Shown here: positions 24,975 through 34,215 of the stretch, piece by piece | Layout of the letters: every line of letters starts with the position of its first letter | How positions within the stretch are numbered: the stretch's first letter is position 1 | Assembly (NCBI RefSeq): GCF_014696345.1 | Contig: NZ_JACJPY010000036.1 | Location: 1 to 40,207, forward strand | Origin: Pseudanabaena cinerea FACHB-1277 | Lineage (GTDB): Bacteria > Cyanobacteriota > Cyanobacteriia > Pseudanabaenales > Pseudanabaenaceae | Length of the DNA: 40,207 bases | Direction: 5' to 3' | Notes under the pieces: model-generated | The model's database searches: none | Told to the model about the DNA's origin: nothing | Seen by the model: only the letters and a program-made list of their open reading frames with translations | Position numbers and translations under genes: made by a program

Positions 24975-26462
24975 ATGTCTCGTCAAAATATTTTAGTTTG
25001 GTTCCGTAATGACCTGAGAACGCAGGATTGTGAAACCCTATACCGTGCTGCTGAAACTGTAAAGCAAAAGGGTGGAAATATTTTCCCTGTGTATTGCTTC
25101 GATCCGCGCCATTTTGGAGAGACAGCCTTTGGTTTTGCCAAAACTGGAGCATTTCGTGCCAAATTTTTACTAGAGTCTGTCACCAACTTACGCGAGAACC
25201 TGCGATCGCTGCATTCCGATTTAATCATCCGCATCGGCAAGCCCGAAGATGTACTGCCAGAGCTTGTCCAAACTTTGGATATTGGCGCGATTTACTACCA
25301 TCAAGAAGTGACCGATGAGGAACTACAAGTAACTAAAAATCTGCGATCGCAAATCCAGAAATTAGGTACTGACATTGCCCTCAGAGAATTCTGGGGCAGC
25401 ACCTTGTTACACCCCGATGATCTTCCTTTTGCGATCGCCAAATTGCCAGAACTATTCACACATTTTCGGAAGCAGGTAGAACGGGATTTGCAAGTACGCG
25501 ATCCATTACGAATTACGAATTACGAATTACCAAATCCGAGAGATCATCACAATAAAATCGATTTTGGTGAAGTTCCCAAATTAGAAACCTTTAATTTGAC
25601 CGAACCAAGTCTAAGCGATCGCCAAGTTTTGCAATTTAAAGGTGGGGAAACCGCCGCATGGCAAAGGTTAGATCATTATTTTTGGCAAAGCGATCGCCTC
25701 CAAGTTTATAAAGAAACCCGTAATGGAATGCTCTATGCCGATGATTCTTCTAAATTGTCGCCTTGGCTGGCTCTGGGTTGCCTTAGCCCCCGCAGTATCT
25801 ATGCTCAGGTCAAAAAATATGAAAGCGATCGCCTAGCCAATGATTCTACCTATTGGCTAATTTTTGAATTGCTGTGGCGCGATTATTTTCGCTTCATTGC
25901 TGCAAAACATGGCAATAAACTATTTCAGATTACGGGCTTGCGGGGGCTAGCTTTGCCTTGGCGCGAAGATTGGCAGCGTTTTGAGATATGGCAAACAGGC
26001 AAGACGGGTTATCCCCTTGTCGATGCAAATATGCGTGAACTCTCAGCAACGGGCTATATGTCCAATCGCGGTAGACAGAATGTCGCTAGTTTTTTAACCA
26101 AAAATCTGGGCATTAATTGGCAAATGGGGGCAGAGTGGTTTGAGTCTTTGCTGATTGATTACGATCCTTGCAGTAATTGGGGTAATTGGAACTACACCGC
26201 AGGCATCGGCAATGATGCGCGGGGTTTCCGCTTTTTTAATATCAATAAGCAGTCCCAAGACTATGATCCCCAAGGTGAGTACCTTAAACATTGGCTACCA
26301 GAGTTAGCACATCTTCCCGCCAGCAAAATTCATCAACCTTGGCAGTTACAAGCGATCGAGCAGAAGCGGTTTGAGGTGCGACTAGGGGTTGATTATCCTC
26401 GCCCTGTAGTTGATTTATTTGCGTCCGCAAAGGCGAACGAAGCAATTTATAACAAGGCTTAG
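24975..26462 (+). CDS. DASH-type cryptochrome/photolyase
   Basis: A protein of 495 residues. N-terminal photolyase antenna domain (~4-135: I-L-V-W-F-R-N-D-L-R-T-Q-D, P-V-Y-C-F-D-P-R-H-F, F-R-A-K-F-L-L-E-S-V) and a C-terminal FAD domain (~225-470) with K-L-S-P-W-L-A-L-G-C-L-S-P-R, W-R-D-Y-F-R-F, D-A-N-M-R-E-L and the cry-DASH-typical M-S-N-R-G-R-Q-N-V-A-S-F and Y-D-P-C-S-N-W-G-N-W-N-Y. Such proteins bind FAD and methenyltetrahydrofolate and repair cyclobutane dimers in single-stranded DNA. Residues ~177-187 (R-I-T-N-Y-E-L-P-N) are encoded by a heptamer tandem repeat at 25505-25530 in the interdomain linker. The start is ATG 24975. Confidence 0.93.
   Translation: MSRQNILVWFRNDLRTQDCETLYRAAETVKQKGGNIFPVYCFDPRHFGETAFGFAKTGAFRAKFLLESVTNLRENLRSLHSDLIIRIGKPEDVLPELVQTLDIGAIYYHQEVTDEELQVTKNLRSQIQKLGTDIALREFWGSTLLHPDDLPFAIAKLPELFTHFRKQVERDLQVRDPLRITNYELPNPRDHHNKIDFGEVPKLETFNLTEPSLSDRQVLQFKGGETAAWQRLDHYFWQSDRLQVYKETRNGMLYADDSSKLSPWLALGCLSPRSIYAQVKKYESDRLANDSTYWLIFELLWRDYFRFIAAKHGNKLFQITGLRGLALPWREDWQRFEIWQTGKTGYPLVDANMRELSATGYMSNRGRQNVASFLTKNLGINWQMGAEWFESLLIDYDPCSNWGNWNYTAGIGNDARGFRFFNINKQSQDYDPQGEYLKHWLPELAHLPASKIHQPWQLQAIEQKRFEVRLGVDYPRPVVDLFASAKANEAIYNKA
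25505..25530 (+). repeat. ATTACGA heptamer repeat inside the cryptochrome gene
   Basis: Three perfect ATTACGA units plus ATTAC (26 bases), of the STRR kind known in cyanobacteria. It is in frame within the linker between the two photolyase domains. Confidence 0.8.
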
Positions 26463-26472
26463 AATGCTGCAA

Positions 26473-26507
26473 ATAATAGAGGCGGCGCTTCGCGCCGCCT
26501 CTATTAT
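26473..26507. terminator. Bidirectional terminator between cry and accA
   Basis: A 15-bp stem (ATAATAGAGGCGGCG and complement) with loop CTTCG. The right arm contains the accA stop codon (26504-26506), and the left arm begins 11 bp after the cryptochrome stop. It serves two convergent genes. Confidence 0.7.
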
Positions 26508-27469
26508 GACTCTAGAAACACGCCCATTTTCCGAAACTTTTGATAACGTAATTCCTGCAAATCAGTTACGGATAATTTACTAAGGCGATCTAGGTTCGAG
26601 ACGATCGCGGCTTTAAGGTTTTCGGCGGTTTTTAAGGGCTGACGATGAGCACCCCCTAAAGGCTCTTCGATGATGTAATCGACAATGCCTAAACGTTTCA
26701 GATCGGGAGCAGTGATTTTGAGGGCTTCAGCCGCTTTACCTGCTTTGGAGGCATCACGCCACAGGATCGCCGCGCAGGCTTCGGGGGTCGCCACCGTATA
26801 GACAGAATTCTCAAACATCATAATGTGATCCCCAATGCCGATGCCCAATGCTCCCCCAGAGCCACCTTCACCAATGACAGTGCAGATAATCGGAACGCGC
26901 AACCCAAACATTTGCCGCAGATTTGCCGCGATCGCCTCGCCCTGTCCCTGCTCCTCCGCCGACACCCCCGGATATGCCCCAGGGGTATCGATGAGGGTAA
27001 TAATCGGCAAATTAAAGCGATCAGCATGATCCATCAACCGTGATGCTTTGCGATAGCCCCCAGGGGATGCCATGCCAAAATTACGGGTCATGTTGTCTTT
27101 AGTATCGCGCCCCTTTTGATGCCCCAAAATCACTACGGGGCGATCGCCAATACGAGCCAGTCCGCCCACTAACGCAGGATCATCATTACCTCGGCGATCG
27201 CCATGCAGTTCTAGCCATTCATCAGTAATCGCCTGTACATAGTCAAGGGTGCTAGGGCGACGCGGATGCCTAGCAATCTGCATCCTTTGCATTGCGCCTA
27301 GCCCTGAAAAAATCTCTCGCCGTAATAACTCGGCGCGTTGCTCTAGCATCGTAATCTGCTCGCCCATATCCACATCATTTTGATGTGCGAGTTCCCTAAT
27401 CTGGGCAATGCGATTTTCTAGTTCAACAATCGGTTTTTCAAAGTCAAGCAGAATTTGGCGATCGGCCAT
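26504..27469 (-). CDS. accA: Acetyl-CoA carboxylase carboxyltransferase subunit alpha
   Basis: A protein of 321 residues. [14 protein letters not shown] begins the coiled N-terminus; [12 protein letters not shown][11 protein letters not shown], [31 protein letters not shown] and [12 protein letters not shown] are the crotonase-like active region. With AccD (not in the window) it moves the carboxyl group from biotin to acetyl-CoA, making malonyl-CoA for the FabH step. The ATG start is the conserved one. Its stop codon lies inside the shared terminator hairpin. Confidence 0.97.
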   Translation of the reverse strand: MADRQILLDFEKPIVELENRIAQIRELAHQNDVDMGEQITMLEQRAELLRREIFSGLGAMQRMQIARHPRRPSTLDYVQAITDEWLELHGDRRGNDDPALVGGLARIGDRPVVILGHQKGRDTKDNMTRNFGMASPGGYRKASRLMDHADRFNLPIITLIDTPGAYPGVSAEEQGQGEAIAANLRQMFGLRVPIICTVIGEGGSGGALGIGIGDHIMMFENSVYTVATPEACAAILWRDASKAGKAAEALKITAPDLKRLGIVDYIIEEPLGGAHRQPLKTAENLKAAIVSNLDRLSKLSVTDLQELRYQKFRKMGVFLES

Positions 27470-27589
27470 GATGCAAATTTTGTATATTAAATACCATTTC
27501 CCATTTTAGGGTATTCAGTCACATTTACAAAAAATCAGGAGATAACGATTCCCCTAAACCTACAGTAATTACCGATCAAACGTACCACA

Positions 27590-27635
27590 GGAGAAAATTT
27601 AAAGTATTGCCAAGTAAAGCTCTTAAATTTTCTCC
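27590..27635. promoter_or_regulatory. Long hairpin in the accA-era gap
   Basis: Perfect 13-bp arms GGAGAAAATTTAA / TTAAATTTTCTCC (27590-27602 and 27623-27635) with a 20-base loop. It lies between the accA promoter and a candidate 47-codon gene, and could end that gene's transcript. The rest of the 571-bp gap (27470-28040) is AT-rich and shows no other clear element. Confidence 0.4.
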
Positions 27636-27734
27636 TTGGTTTGGGTTTAAGCACAAAGGGCTATAATTATTTGCTTTCCAGTCCCAGCATCGACACTAAA
27701 AGCGGGAAAGAGTATGCCATCTCTAGCGTTGGCA

Positions 27735-27878
27735 TTATTTAGGTTTAGGCAGCCATGACCAATGGCGGTAGTTTTGATGCAAATGATCGGCGGGTTCTTC
27801 GTTGTCAAGAGGTGCTAGAAATCTTTGGCGATCGCGATCATTATTTTTGACTTGCTGATTAATTTTGTTGGTTTTCAT
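27735..27878 (-). CDS. Candidate 47-residue small protein
   Basis: The minus-strand frame runs from ATG 27878 to TAA 27735. The N-terminus is basic and polar (M-K-T-N-K-I-N-Q-Q-V-K), followed by R-D-R-Q-R-F-L-A-P-L-D-N-E-E-P-A-D-H and an aromatic, basic end H-Q-N-Y-R-H-W-S-W-L-P-K-P-K. The mixture of acidic middle and W/H/Y-rich tail is unlike random translation. There is no Shine-Dalgarno, and I do not recognise a family. A HIP1 site (GGCGATCGCG) lies within it. It may be a real small gene in an otherwise empty gap, or chance. Confidence 0.3.
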   Translation of the reverse strand: MKTNKINQQVKNNDRDRQRFLAPLDNEEPADHLHQNYRHWSWLPKPK

Positions 27879-28040
27879 ATTTTTAGGATCACAATCCGAA
27901 ACTTACTTCTGTATTATACACTACATTTTGACAATCTTGATTATTGGTAATTGCTGTAAAAACCCTTTTTAGGTTTGGTTTTTAATTCACAAAAGTGTTG
28001 TTATACTCATGAATTGGCATAAAGCATAAATTTTACCTCC

Positions 28041-28949
28041 ATGATTCCAGAACCCAGTACAGATTTTAAATCAGGGTTTGTCGCCCTAGTTGGTCGCCCT
28101 AATGTCGGAAAGTCGACATTGCTCAACGCCCTGATTGGTCAAAAAATTGCGATTACCTCCCCCGTTGCCCAAACTACCCGCAATCGGCTACGTGGTATTT
28201 TGACTCTGCCCCATGCCCAAATTGTTCTAGTGGATACCCCAGGAATTCACAAGCCGCACCATTTACTAGGGCAGACAATTGTTAGAAATGCCATCGGCGC
28301 AATTTCCTCAGTGGATCTCACGATTTTGATGGTTGATGGAGGCGATCGCATGGGTTCAGGCGATCGCTTTGTGGCGGAAACGATCTTACAAAGCAAAGCA
28401 CCTGCGATCTTGGGCGTAAATAAAATCGATAAATTGACTGATGGTGGTGCAGAAATTATCGCCAGTTATGAAAGCTTTGCTGCCGAGCATGGCTGGCAAG
28501 TTGTGCAGTTTTCGGCAACTACGGGCGCAGGTCTAGCTGAATTACAAACCATCATGTGCGATCGCCTCCCCCTTGGTCCCTACTACTACCCCCCCGACCT
28601 TGTAACCGATCAGCCCGAGCGCTTCATCATGGGTGAATTAATTCGCGAACAGGTTCTATTGTTGACAAGGGAAGAGGTTCCCCATTCTGTCGCGATTAGC
28701 ATAGATCAAGTGGATGAACAGCCAAAGATTACCCGTGTGATGGCAACCCTTCATGTGGAGCGTGATTCGCAAAAGGGAATTCTCATTGGCAAAAAGGGAC
28801 AAATGCTCAAGGAAATTGGCACAAAGGCAAGAGAACAGATGCAAAAGTTAATTATGGGCGCGGTGCATCTAGAAATTTTTGTCAAAGTCCAACCCAAATG
28901 GCGATCGTCCCGTTTTCAACTAGCCGACCTTGGCTATCGTCCTGAATAA
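28041..28949 (+). CDS. era: GTPase Era
   Basis: A protein of 302 residues. GTPase motifs: G-R-P-N-V-G-K-S (18-25), T-T-R-N (45-48), D-T-P-G (65-68) and N-K-I-D (127-130), followed by S-A-T near 155. The C-terminal KH type-2 domain contains G-I-L-I-G-K-K-G-Q-M-L-K-E-I-G with the G-x-x-G loop, which binds the 3' end of 16S rRNA. Era acts in 30S assembly. ATG 28041 has no clear Shine-Dalgarno. ychF follows 75 bp downstream in the same direction, so both GTPase genes may share a transcript. Confidence 0.96.
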   Translation: MIPEPSTDFKSGFVALVGRPNVGKSTLLNALIGQKIAITSPVAQTTRNRLRGILTLPHAQIVLVDTPGIHKPHHLLGQTIVRNAIGAISSVDLTILMVDGGDRMGSGDRFVAETILQSKAPAILGVNKIDKLTDGGAEIIASYESFAAEHGWQVVQFSATTGAGLAELQTIMCDRLPLGPYYYPPDLVTDQPERFIMGELIREQVLLLTREEVPHSVAISIDQVDEQPKITRVMATLHVERDSQKGILIGKKGQMLKEIGTKAREQMQKLIMGAVHLEIFVKVQPKWRSSRFQLADLGYRPE

Positions 28950-29024
28950 TCTCATCTGTTTGCAGTTTGCAGCTTTTATGACAGAATCAATAGGCACAAC
29001 CTCAAACCAAATTTTCGTCTAGCC

Positions 29025-30119
29025 ATGCTCAAAGCTGGGATTGTCGGACTCCCCAATGTGGGCAAGTCTACGTTATTTAATGCCCTCGTTGCCAATGCCA
29101 AAGCGGAGGCAGCCAACTTTCCCTTCTGCACGATCGAACCTAACGTTGGCTCAGTATCTGTCCCTGACGATCGCCTCACCACCCTTGCCGAAGTGGGCAA
29201 GTCGGCACAGACTGTACCCACCCGTGTCGAATTTGTGGATATTGCGGGGCTAGTCAGGGGCGCAAGCAAGGGCGAAGGTCTAGGCAATCAATTTTTGGGC
29301 AATATTCGCGTCTGCGATGCGATCGTCCATGTGGTGCGCTGTTTTGAGAATGACGACATCATCCATGTGGAAGCATCCATCGATCCTGCCCGCGACATTG
29401 AAATCATTACCCTAGAGCTTGCCCTGTCAGATTTGACACAGGTTGATCGCCGCATCGATCGCACCCGCAAGGCAGTCCGCAGCAATGATTCTGAAGCAAA
29501 GACTGAATTAGTTGCCCTTGAGAAGGTGCGAGAAGTCCTTGACGCAGGTAAACCTGCCCGTCTGGCGAACCTGACCGATGAGGAAAGACAGTCTCTTTCG
29601 GTTTTGCAACTATTAACCCTCAAGCCCACGATCTACGCCGCCAATGTTTCTGAAGATGATCTCGCCACAGGCAATGCCTATGTTGATCGGGTAAAAGCGA
29701 TCGCTGCCAATGAGAATGCCGAAGTGACGATCGTCTCGGCGCAAGTGGAATCAGAATTGTTAGAACTGCCCGAAGAAGAAAGACTAGACTTTTTAGAATC
29801 TCTCGGTGTCAAAGAAGGCGGTTTAAAATCTTTAATTCGCGCCACCTATCATTTATTGGGCTTACGCACCTATTTTACGGTTGGGCCTAAGGAAGCAAGA
29901 GCTTGGACAATTCATGCGGGTATGAAAGCGCCCCAAGCCGCAGGCGTGATTCACTCTGATTTTGAAAAAGCATTTATTCGGGCGGAAACCGTCGCTTTTA
30001 AAGATCTGATTGAGTGCGGCTCTATGGTTGCGGCTAAGTCTAAGGGACTAGTGCGAAGTGAAGGCAAAGAGTATGTCGTGCAGGAAGGTGATGTCATTCT
30101 TTTCTTGACTAGCGCCTAA
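29025..30119 (+). CDS. ychF: Redox-regulated ATPase YchF
   Basis: A protein of 364 residues, the usual length. The P-loop G-L-P-N-V-G-K-S-T (8-16), [11 protein letters not shown], and [20 protein letters not shown] are diagnostic. The N-V-S-E-D-D-L in place of the usual NKxD explains ATP rather than GTP preference in this family. The C-terminal TGS domain ([28 protein letters not shown]) is complete. YchF associates with ribosomes. The hairpin at 30122-30144 probably ends the transcript. Confidence 0.96.
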   Translation: MLKAGIVGLPNVGKSTLFNALVANAKAEAANFPFCTIEPNVGSVSVPDDRLTTLAEVGKSAQTVPTRVEFVDIAGLVRGASKGEGLGNQFLGNIRVCDAIVHVVRCFENDDIIHVEASIDPARDIEIITLELALSDLTQVDRRIDRTRKAVRSNDSEAKTELVALEKVREVLDAGKPARLANLTDEERQSLSVLQLLTLKPTIYAANVSEDDLATGNAYVDRVKAIAANENAEVTIVSAQVESELLELPEEERLDFLESLGVKEGGLKSLIRATYHLLGLRTYFTVGPKEARAWTIHAGMKAPQAAGVIHSDFEKAFIRAETVAFKDLIECGSMVAAKSKGLVRSEGKEYVVQEGDVILFLTSA

Positions 30120-30121
30120 TG

Positions 30122-30144
30122 ATAGAGGCGCAAAGCGCCTCTAT
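30122..30144 (+). terminator. Hairpin after ychF
   Basis: A 10-bp perfect stem ATAGAGGCGC / GCGCCTCTAT with loop AAA, 3 bp after the ychF stop. There is no strong T tract, so termination is likely but not certain. Confidence 0.55.
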
Positions 30145-30169
30145 GAACAAGACTTGACCGATAAAAACC

Positions 30170-30643
30170 ATGTGGCAATTTTTTGAATTTGAAGCTGATT
30201 TTGTGGAATCCTTGCGCTGTATCCCCATGCAGGTAAGGTACAAACTGGATACCTGCGGCGTTAAGCTGAAATTGCAACATTGGCTTAGTTTTGATGAGCT
30301 ACATCGGCAAATGCTGATCGATTTACCCTGCGATCGCCCCTCTGAAATAGCTAATTATCGCGAAACCCTGCGATCGCTAGTATTTGCTCAATTCCAGATT
30401 TATCCCAATGATTTGGCGATCGCCTCTGTTCCTGAATGGTTCTCTGATCAAATTCCTGAGACAGTCATGGCGCATATTCAGGAACTATCTTTAGAAATAC
30501 AACCACAGCCGATCAATCTGCACCAATGGCTACATCTTACTCCTCTGCAAAAATTTGCCCTCATCAAGCTCAGTACCTCCCACCACGAAAACAGTAACTT
30601 TTTACCCGCCCTACAGGAATTTGGATTTTTGGCTCAAGGGTGA
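30170..30643 (+). CDS. Nitrate reductase-associated protein family
   Basis: A protein of 157 residues. F-F-E-F-E-A-D-F-V-E-S-L-R-C-I-P-M-Q-V-R-Y-K-L-D-T-C-G-V-K-L, then L-x-H-W-L-S-F and Y-R-E-T-L-R-S-L-V, match the short cyanobacterial family named nitrate reductase-associated protein (Nitr_red_assoc). Its biochemical role is not established. No nitrate assimilation gene is nearby, so the name gives no local pathway evidence. It is convergent with the cyclase gene: the two stops are 11 bp apart. Confidence 0.75.
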   Translation: MWQFFEFEADFVESLRCIPMQVRYKLDTCGVKLKLQHWLSFDELHRQMLIDLPCDRPSEIANYRETLRSLVFAQFQIYPNDLAIASVPEWFSDQIPETVMAHIQELSLEIQPQPINLHQWLHLTPLQKFALIKLSTSHHENSNFLPALQEFGFLAQG

Positions 30644-30654
30644 GTTTACCGCGC

Positions 30655-32607
30655 TTACGCTTCAGCCGAACTGGCAGGGCTGAGTTGATTTATGCTTTTC
30701 TGAATATCGAGAACTCGATAAATACTGGTTTCTTGGGTTTTGCCCTTGAGGGCATAACGACAGACAAACTCAGTGGCAAAGTTATTTTCAAGACGGTTAT
30801 GGGTTTCTTCGCTAATCAGAATATGGTGGGGACCACCATCGACTTCTTTATTAAAGCTTTCTAACCTTGCTGCAATATTTACCGTGTCGCCTAAGACCGA
30901 ATATTCCAAGCGATCGGAGCTTCCCAAACTACCCGCGATCACAATTCCCGAATTGATGCCGATGCCTGTGGTTACGGGTGGTAAGCCTTGAGAGACCCAA
31001 ACATCATTCATCTCTTTGAGTTTTTGGGCGATCGCCAGAGATGCCGCCACCGCCGATTGAGCATCGCGGGTACGCTCCGTTTCATTGCTATGGGGAATTG
31101 GTACACCAAATACCGCCATCACCGCATCACCAATATATTTATCAACCATGCCGCCATGCGCCAAGACTTCATCGGCGATCGTGCCAAGATAATTGTTGAG
31201 CCAATTGAGGGTTTCTCCAGGGGCTTGGGCTTCCGCCGCCGTACTAAAATTTCGCATATCCGTAAACAAGACGGTCACATAGACTTCCTGCCCTGTAATT
31301 CTGCCATCCTCCATAAATTGCTGTCGATTATTCCAAATAATATCCACTAATTCTTTGGAAACATGGCGCGAGAATAAGCCCATCAACAATTTGCGCTCTG
31401 CCTGCTGCACTGCCAGTTGATAAGCCATTACTAATACATTGGCGGTTACTAAGCCAAGTAACGATGGGAAGATCGGTAGCCATAGGGCTTGGGCAAAAGC
31501 ATAGGTACAGCCATAGGTAATGCCGCCACTAAGTATGGCTAAGAGTCCCAAATTTTTAAATACGTTGGCAATGAAAATCGCGATCGCCCCGCCCACAACT
31601 ACACAGCCCACTATCCATAGTTTTTCAGATTCCTTTGACCATACTTGTATAAATGGGCGATCTTCGAGGGTGGCACTGACTAACTGACTGACAATATTGG
31701 CATGAATCTCCACCCCATACATCACTTCATCATCGCTATTAACGGGGGTGGGGTAGCTGTCTTTGAGGCTTTCGGCGGTGACACCAATAATGGCGATGCG
31801 ATCGCGAATTAAAGCGGGGTCAAAATTGCCATTAATAATATCCGTGGCGCGAATATGCTTAAACCCCCTTGGCGTACTGCGATAACGGATCATAATCTGA
31901 TAGCCACTGGCATCTTCTTCATGGTATGCCCCATAATCTTCGGTGAGTCTAGGAATAATTTGTTTACCAGCTTTAAATTGAATTGCACTGGGATTAAACT
32001 CAATTTGTTGATTATGGATTCTCTGGAGATATAGATTGGCAATTTCAAAGGCAAAGGAGCCTGTATCTGCCACGATCGCTGTCCGCCTTGCGATCGCCCC
32101 TTTGTCAGTAATTAGGTTCACATAGCCATGGATACTAATCTTTGCCAAATCCGCCGCAGGTTCAATCCCTTTACGTCCCTCCACGATTGCAATAAACTTG
32201 GCATTAACAACATTGCCAGCGTCTTTCACCGCCTTGACCAGTTCGTCACGCCCTTCCAGTACAGGCAGATCCAAATATTTATCAACGCCAATCACCGCAG
32301 GCTTAGCCCGCGAAAGCTGGTTAATCATTTTCGCAAATAGGCGATCACTAAAGGGCCAGCGATAATTCTGAATATCATTTTCCGAAATCTCGATGATGAC
32401 GATGCGCTGATCGGGCGGCTCATGGAGTTGCGATCGCATCATCATGTCATAGCTCCATAGCTCCACCTGTTTAAAAGCACCATTTTCGCGCATTGCCAAC
32501 ATCCCCAAGGACACCGATAGTGTAATTACGCCAGCAATTAACTGTTGTTGATTGCGTTTGCAAAAATCACCAATTGTTGAAAGTACGGCGGGGATTTTCA
32601 TGACCAT
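30655..32607 (-). CDS. CHASE2-domain adenylate cyclase
   Basis: A protein of 650 residues. One membrane helix (~22-40), an extracytoplasmic CHASE2 sensor (~45-320: D-M-M-M-R, I-V-I-I-E-I-S-E-N-D-I, V-I-G-V-D-K-Y-L-D, G-F-K-H-I-R-A-T-D-I-I-N-G), three helices (~331-400) and a class III cyclase domain (~440-640). Metal Asp450 (L-F-T-D-M-R-N-F) and Asp494 (Y-I-G-D-A-V-M-A-V-F-G) are present, as are Lys490 and the D-T-V-N-I-A-A-R-L-E-S block; Lys490 points to ATP over GTP. The signal sensed is unknown. The start M-V-M-K has two ATGs. Confidence 0.9.
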   Translation of the reverse strand: MVMKIPAVLSTIGDFCKRNQQQLIAGVITLSVSLGMLAMRENGAFKQVELWSYDMMMRSQLHEPPDQRIVIIEISENDIQNYRWPFSDRLFAKMINQLSRAKPAVIGVDKYLDLPVLEGRDELVKAVKDAGNVVNAKFIAIVEGRKGIEPAADLAKISIHGYVNLITDKGAIARRTAIVADTGSFAFEIANLYLQRIHNQQIEFNPSAIQFKAGKQIIPRLTEDYGAYHEEDASGYQIMIRYRSTPRGFKHIRATDIINGNFDPALIRDRIAIIGVTAESLKDSYPTPVNSDDEVMYGVEIHANIVSQLVSATLEDRPFIQVWSKESEKLWIVGCVVVGGAIAIFIANVFKNLGLLAILSGGITYGCTYAFAQALWLPIFPSLLGLVTANVLVMAYQLAVQQAERKLLMGLFSRHVSKELVDIIWNNRQQFMEDGRITGQEVYVTVLFTDMRNFSTAAEAQAPGETLNWLNNYLGTIADEVLAHGGMVDKYIGDAVMAVFGVPIPHSNETERTRDAQSAVAASLAIAQKLKEMNDVWVSQGLPPVTTGIGINSGIVIAGSLGSSDRLEYSVLGDTVNIAARLESFNKEVDGGPHHILISEETHNRLENNFATEFVCRYALKGKTQETSIYRVLDIQKSINQLSPASSAEA

Positions 32608-32967
32608 GACTAAGGCAAAAATTTGAAGATAAGGTGGCTTTCTACCCTGTGACGTTTAGGTGCAGAAAATAGCACTAGCGTTTTGGCTTAGAATCGCTCA
32701 GAGAAATTTCTGAAAGCGTGACTTCGCTTCACTTGCAAAAAGTCCCTTGTTTGATAGCTGTCACTACTCATATTTGATCTTGCAGATGTCCTAATGCAGG
32801 GGGCAATAGCTGCATTTCCTTATCTAATGTAACTGTATTGTTTTGTATCTATACATCAGCGAAATAGCTGTATTTGCCATAAAAAAAAGGGCAGTGCTTA
32901 GCACAACCCTTTTTGGAAGATTTTAAAAGCAAAAAATGGCAAGCTATTTTTTGCTTTTCTTTTATTA
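32608..32967 (-). terminator. gap2 terminator hairpins in the 360-bp intergenic stretch
   Basis: Downstream of gap2 on the minus strand, a 13-bp perfect stem (AAAAGCAAAAAAT / ATTTTTTGCTTTT, 8-base loop) lies at 32924-32957. A second hairpin near 32881-32913 (AAAAAGGG...CCCTTTTT with TGCTTAGCA inside) follows. A third inverted repeat AATGCAG / CTGCATT is near 32793-32816. The remainder up to the cyclase start holds its promoter region; no gene is seen. Confidence 0.65.
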
Positions 32968-33981
32968 TTATTTCCAATTCTTCGCTACGACTTCAGCAAG
33001 GTCTACTACCCTTTGGCTATAGCCCCACTCATTGTCATACCAAGCTACAACCTTAACCATGTTGCCACCCATAACCATAGTCAAGGATGAATCGACAATC
33101 GAAGAAGCGTCTGTGCCGCGATAGTCAATGGAGACTAAAGGCAATTCATTGTATTCCAAGATGCCTTTCATACTGCCTTCAGCCGCAGCACGGAAAGCTT
33201 CGTTGACTTCTTGGGCGATCGTTGCTTTTTCAACTTCTACAACAAAGTCCACGACTGAAACGTTAGGGGTAGGCACACGCAAGGCAATGCCATTGAGTTT
33301 ACCTGCGAGTTGTGGCAATACCAGCGCTACAGCCTTAGCTGCACCTGTAGAAGTCGGGACAATGCTCAATGCCGCAGCCCTAGCGCGGCGCAAGTCACGG
33401 TGGCTAGCATCTAGCAAGCGTTGGTCGCCTGTGTAGCTGTGGGTGGTGGTCATCACACCTTTGACAATGCCAAAGTTTTCCAAAATCACCTTTGCCACAG
33501 GAGCCAAGCAATTGGTAGTGCAGCTAGCATTACTGATAATGTTATGAATGTCGTGGTTGTATTGATCTTCGTTTACGCCGACCACAAAAGTGCCATCTTC
33601 ATTTTTACCAGGTGCAGTGATCAATACCTTCTTAGCACCCGAATTGATGTGACGGCTTGCTCCTGCCTTGTCAATGAATACACCCGTAGATTCAATGATC
33701 AAGTCAATGCCCCAGTCTTTCCAAGGCAAGTTGTCGGGGTTACGGTCAGACACTGTTTTGATCGTGCGACCATTGACGGTAATTGTGGTGTCATCGGCGC
33801 TTACTTCAGCATCAAACCTGCCAAGCATGGAGTCATACTTGAGCAAGTGAGCGTTGGTGCGAGGATCAGATGTATCGTTAAGTCCAACTACTTCTATGTT
33901 TGTTTCTTTGCGCCCAGCCCAGCATCTGAGAAAGTTACGTCCGATGCGTCCAAATCCATTAATCGCTACCCTGATAGTCAC
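32968..33981 (-). CDS. gap2: Glyceraldehyde-3-phosphate dehydrogenase, photosynthetic Gap2 type
   Basis: A protein of 337 residues. [10 protein letters not shown] near the start binds the nucleotide; the catalytic Cys154 (S-N-A-S-C-T-T-N-C) and His181 are present, with W-Y-D-N-E-W-G-Y-S near the end. The [21 protein letters not shown] block is typical of the cyanobacterial and chloroplast Gap2/GapA/B group, which works with NADPH in the Calvin cycle. The start is GTG 33981. Codon use is strongly biased, consistent with high expression, and two terminator hairpins follow. Confidence 0.97.
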   Translation of the reverse strand: MTIRVAINGFGRIGRNFLRCWAGRKETNIEVVGLNDTSDPRTNAHLLKYDSMLGRFDAEVSADDTTITVNGRTIKTVSDRNPDNLPWKDWGIDLIIESTGVFIDKAGASRHINSGAKKVLITAPGKNEDGTFVVGVNEDQYNHDIHNIISNASCTTNCLAPVAKVILENFGIVKGVMTTTHSYTGDQRLLDASHRDLRRARAAALSIVPTSTGAAKAVALVLPQLAGKLNGIALRVPTPNVSVVDFVVEVEKATIAQEVNEAFRAAAEGSMKGILEYNELPLVSIDYRGTDASSIVDSSLTMVMGGNMVKVVAWYDNEWGYSQRVVDLAEVVAKNWK

Positions 33982-34140
33982 TGCTGTTATTGCCCTTTAT
34001 ATAAATTTAATTTTTACTTGGAATATGCTGCTTATGATACCGAAAAACCGTACCTAATTTGTTGACTGTTTTGGCAAAATTTTTTGGCAACTCATTCATG
34101 CACAATACCAAGGCACATCCAGTCATAAATAAACTAACAA

Positions 34141-34215
34141 CCTAGCCATCTGTCCTGCCCACTACACGGGTGGAACAGATTCTGGCTTTAGGTTTTAATG
34201 CCTAGCTACTTAAAT
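34141..34215. repeat. GC-hairpin repeat, copy 3, supplying a gene's 3' end
   Basis: An imperfect hairpin at 34148-34180 (ATCTGTCCTGCCCAC, TAC loop, ACGGGTGGAACAGAT) is followed by TCTGGCTTTAGGTTTTAAT and CTAGCTACTTAAAT. The same order occurs at 20501 and 20718. The terminal motif, read on the minus strand, encodes the last residues and stop (N-L-S-S-stop) of the glycosidase-like gene. Confidence 0.6.

Noticed and set aside
33421-34065. 214-codon plus-strand frame antisense to gap2
   Set aside because: It lies almost wholly within gap2, whose identity and active-site motifs are certain. No start signal or domain supports a second gene.
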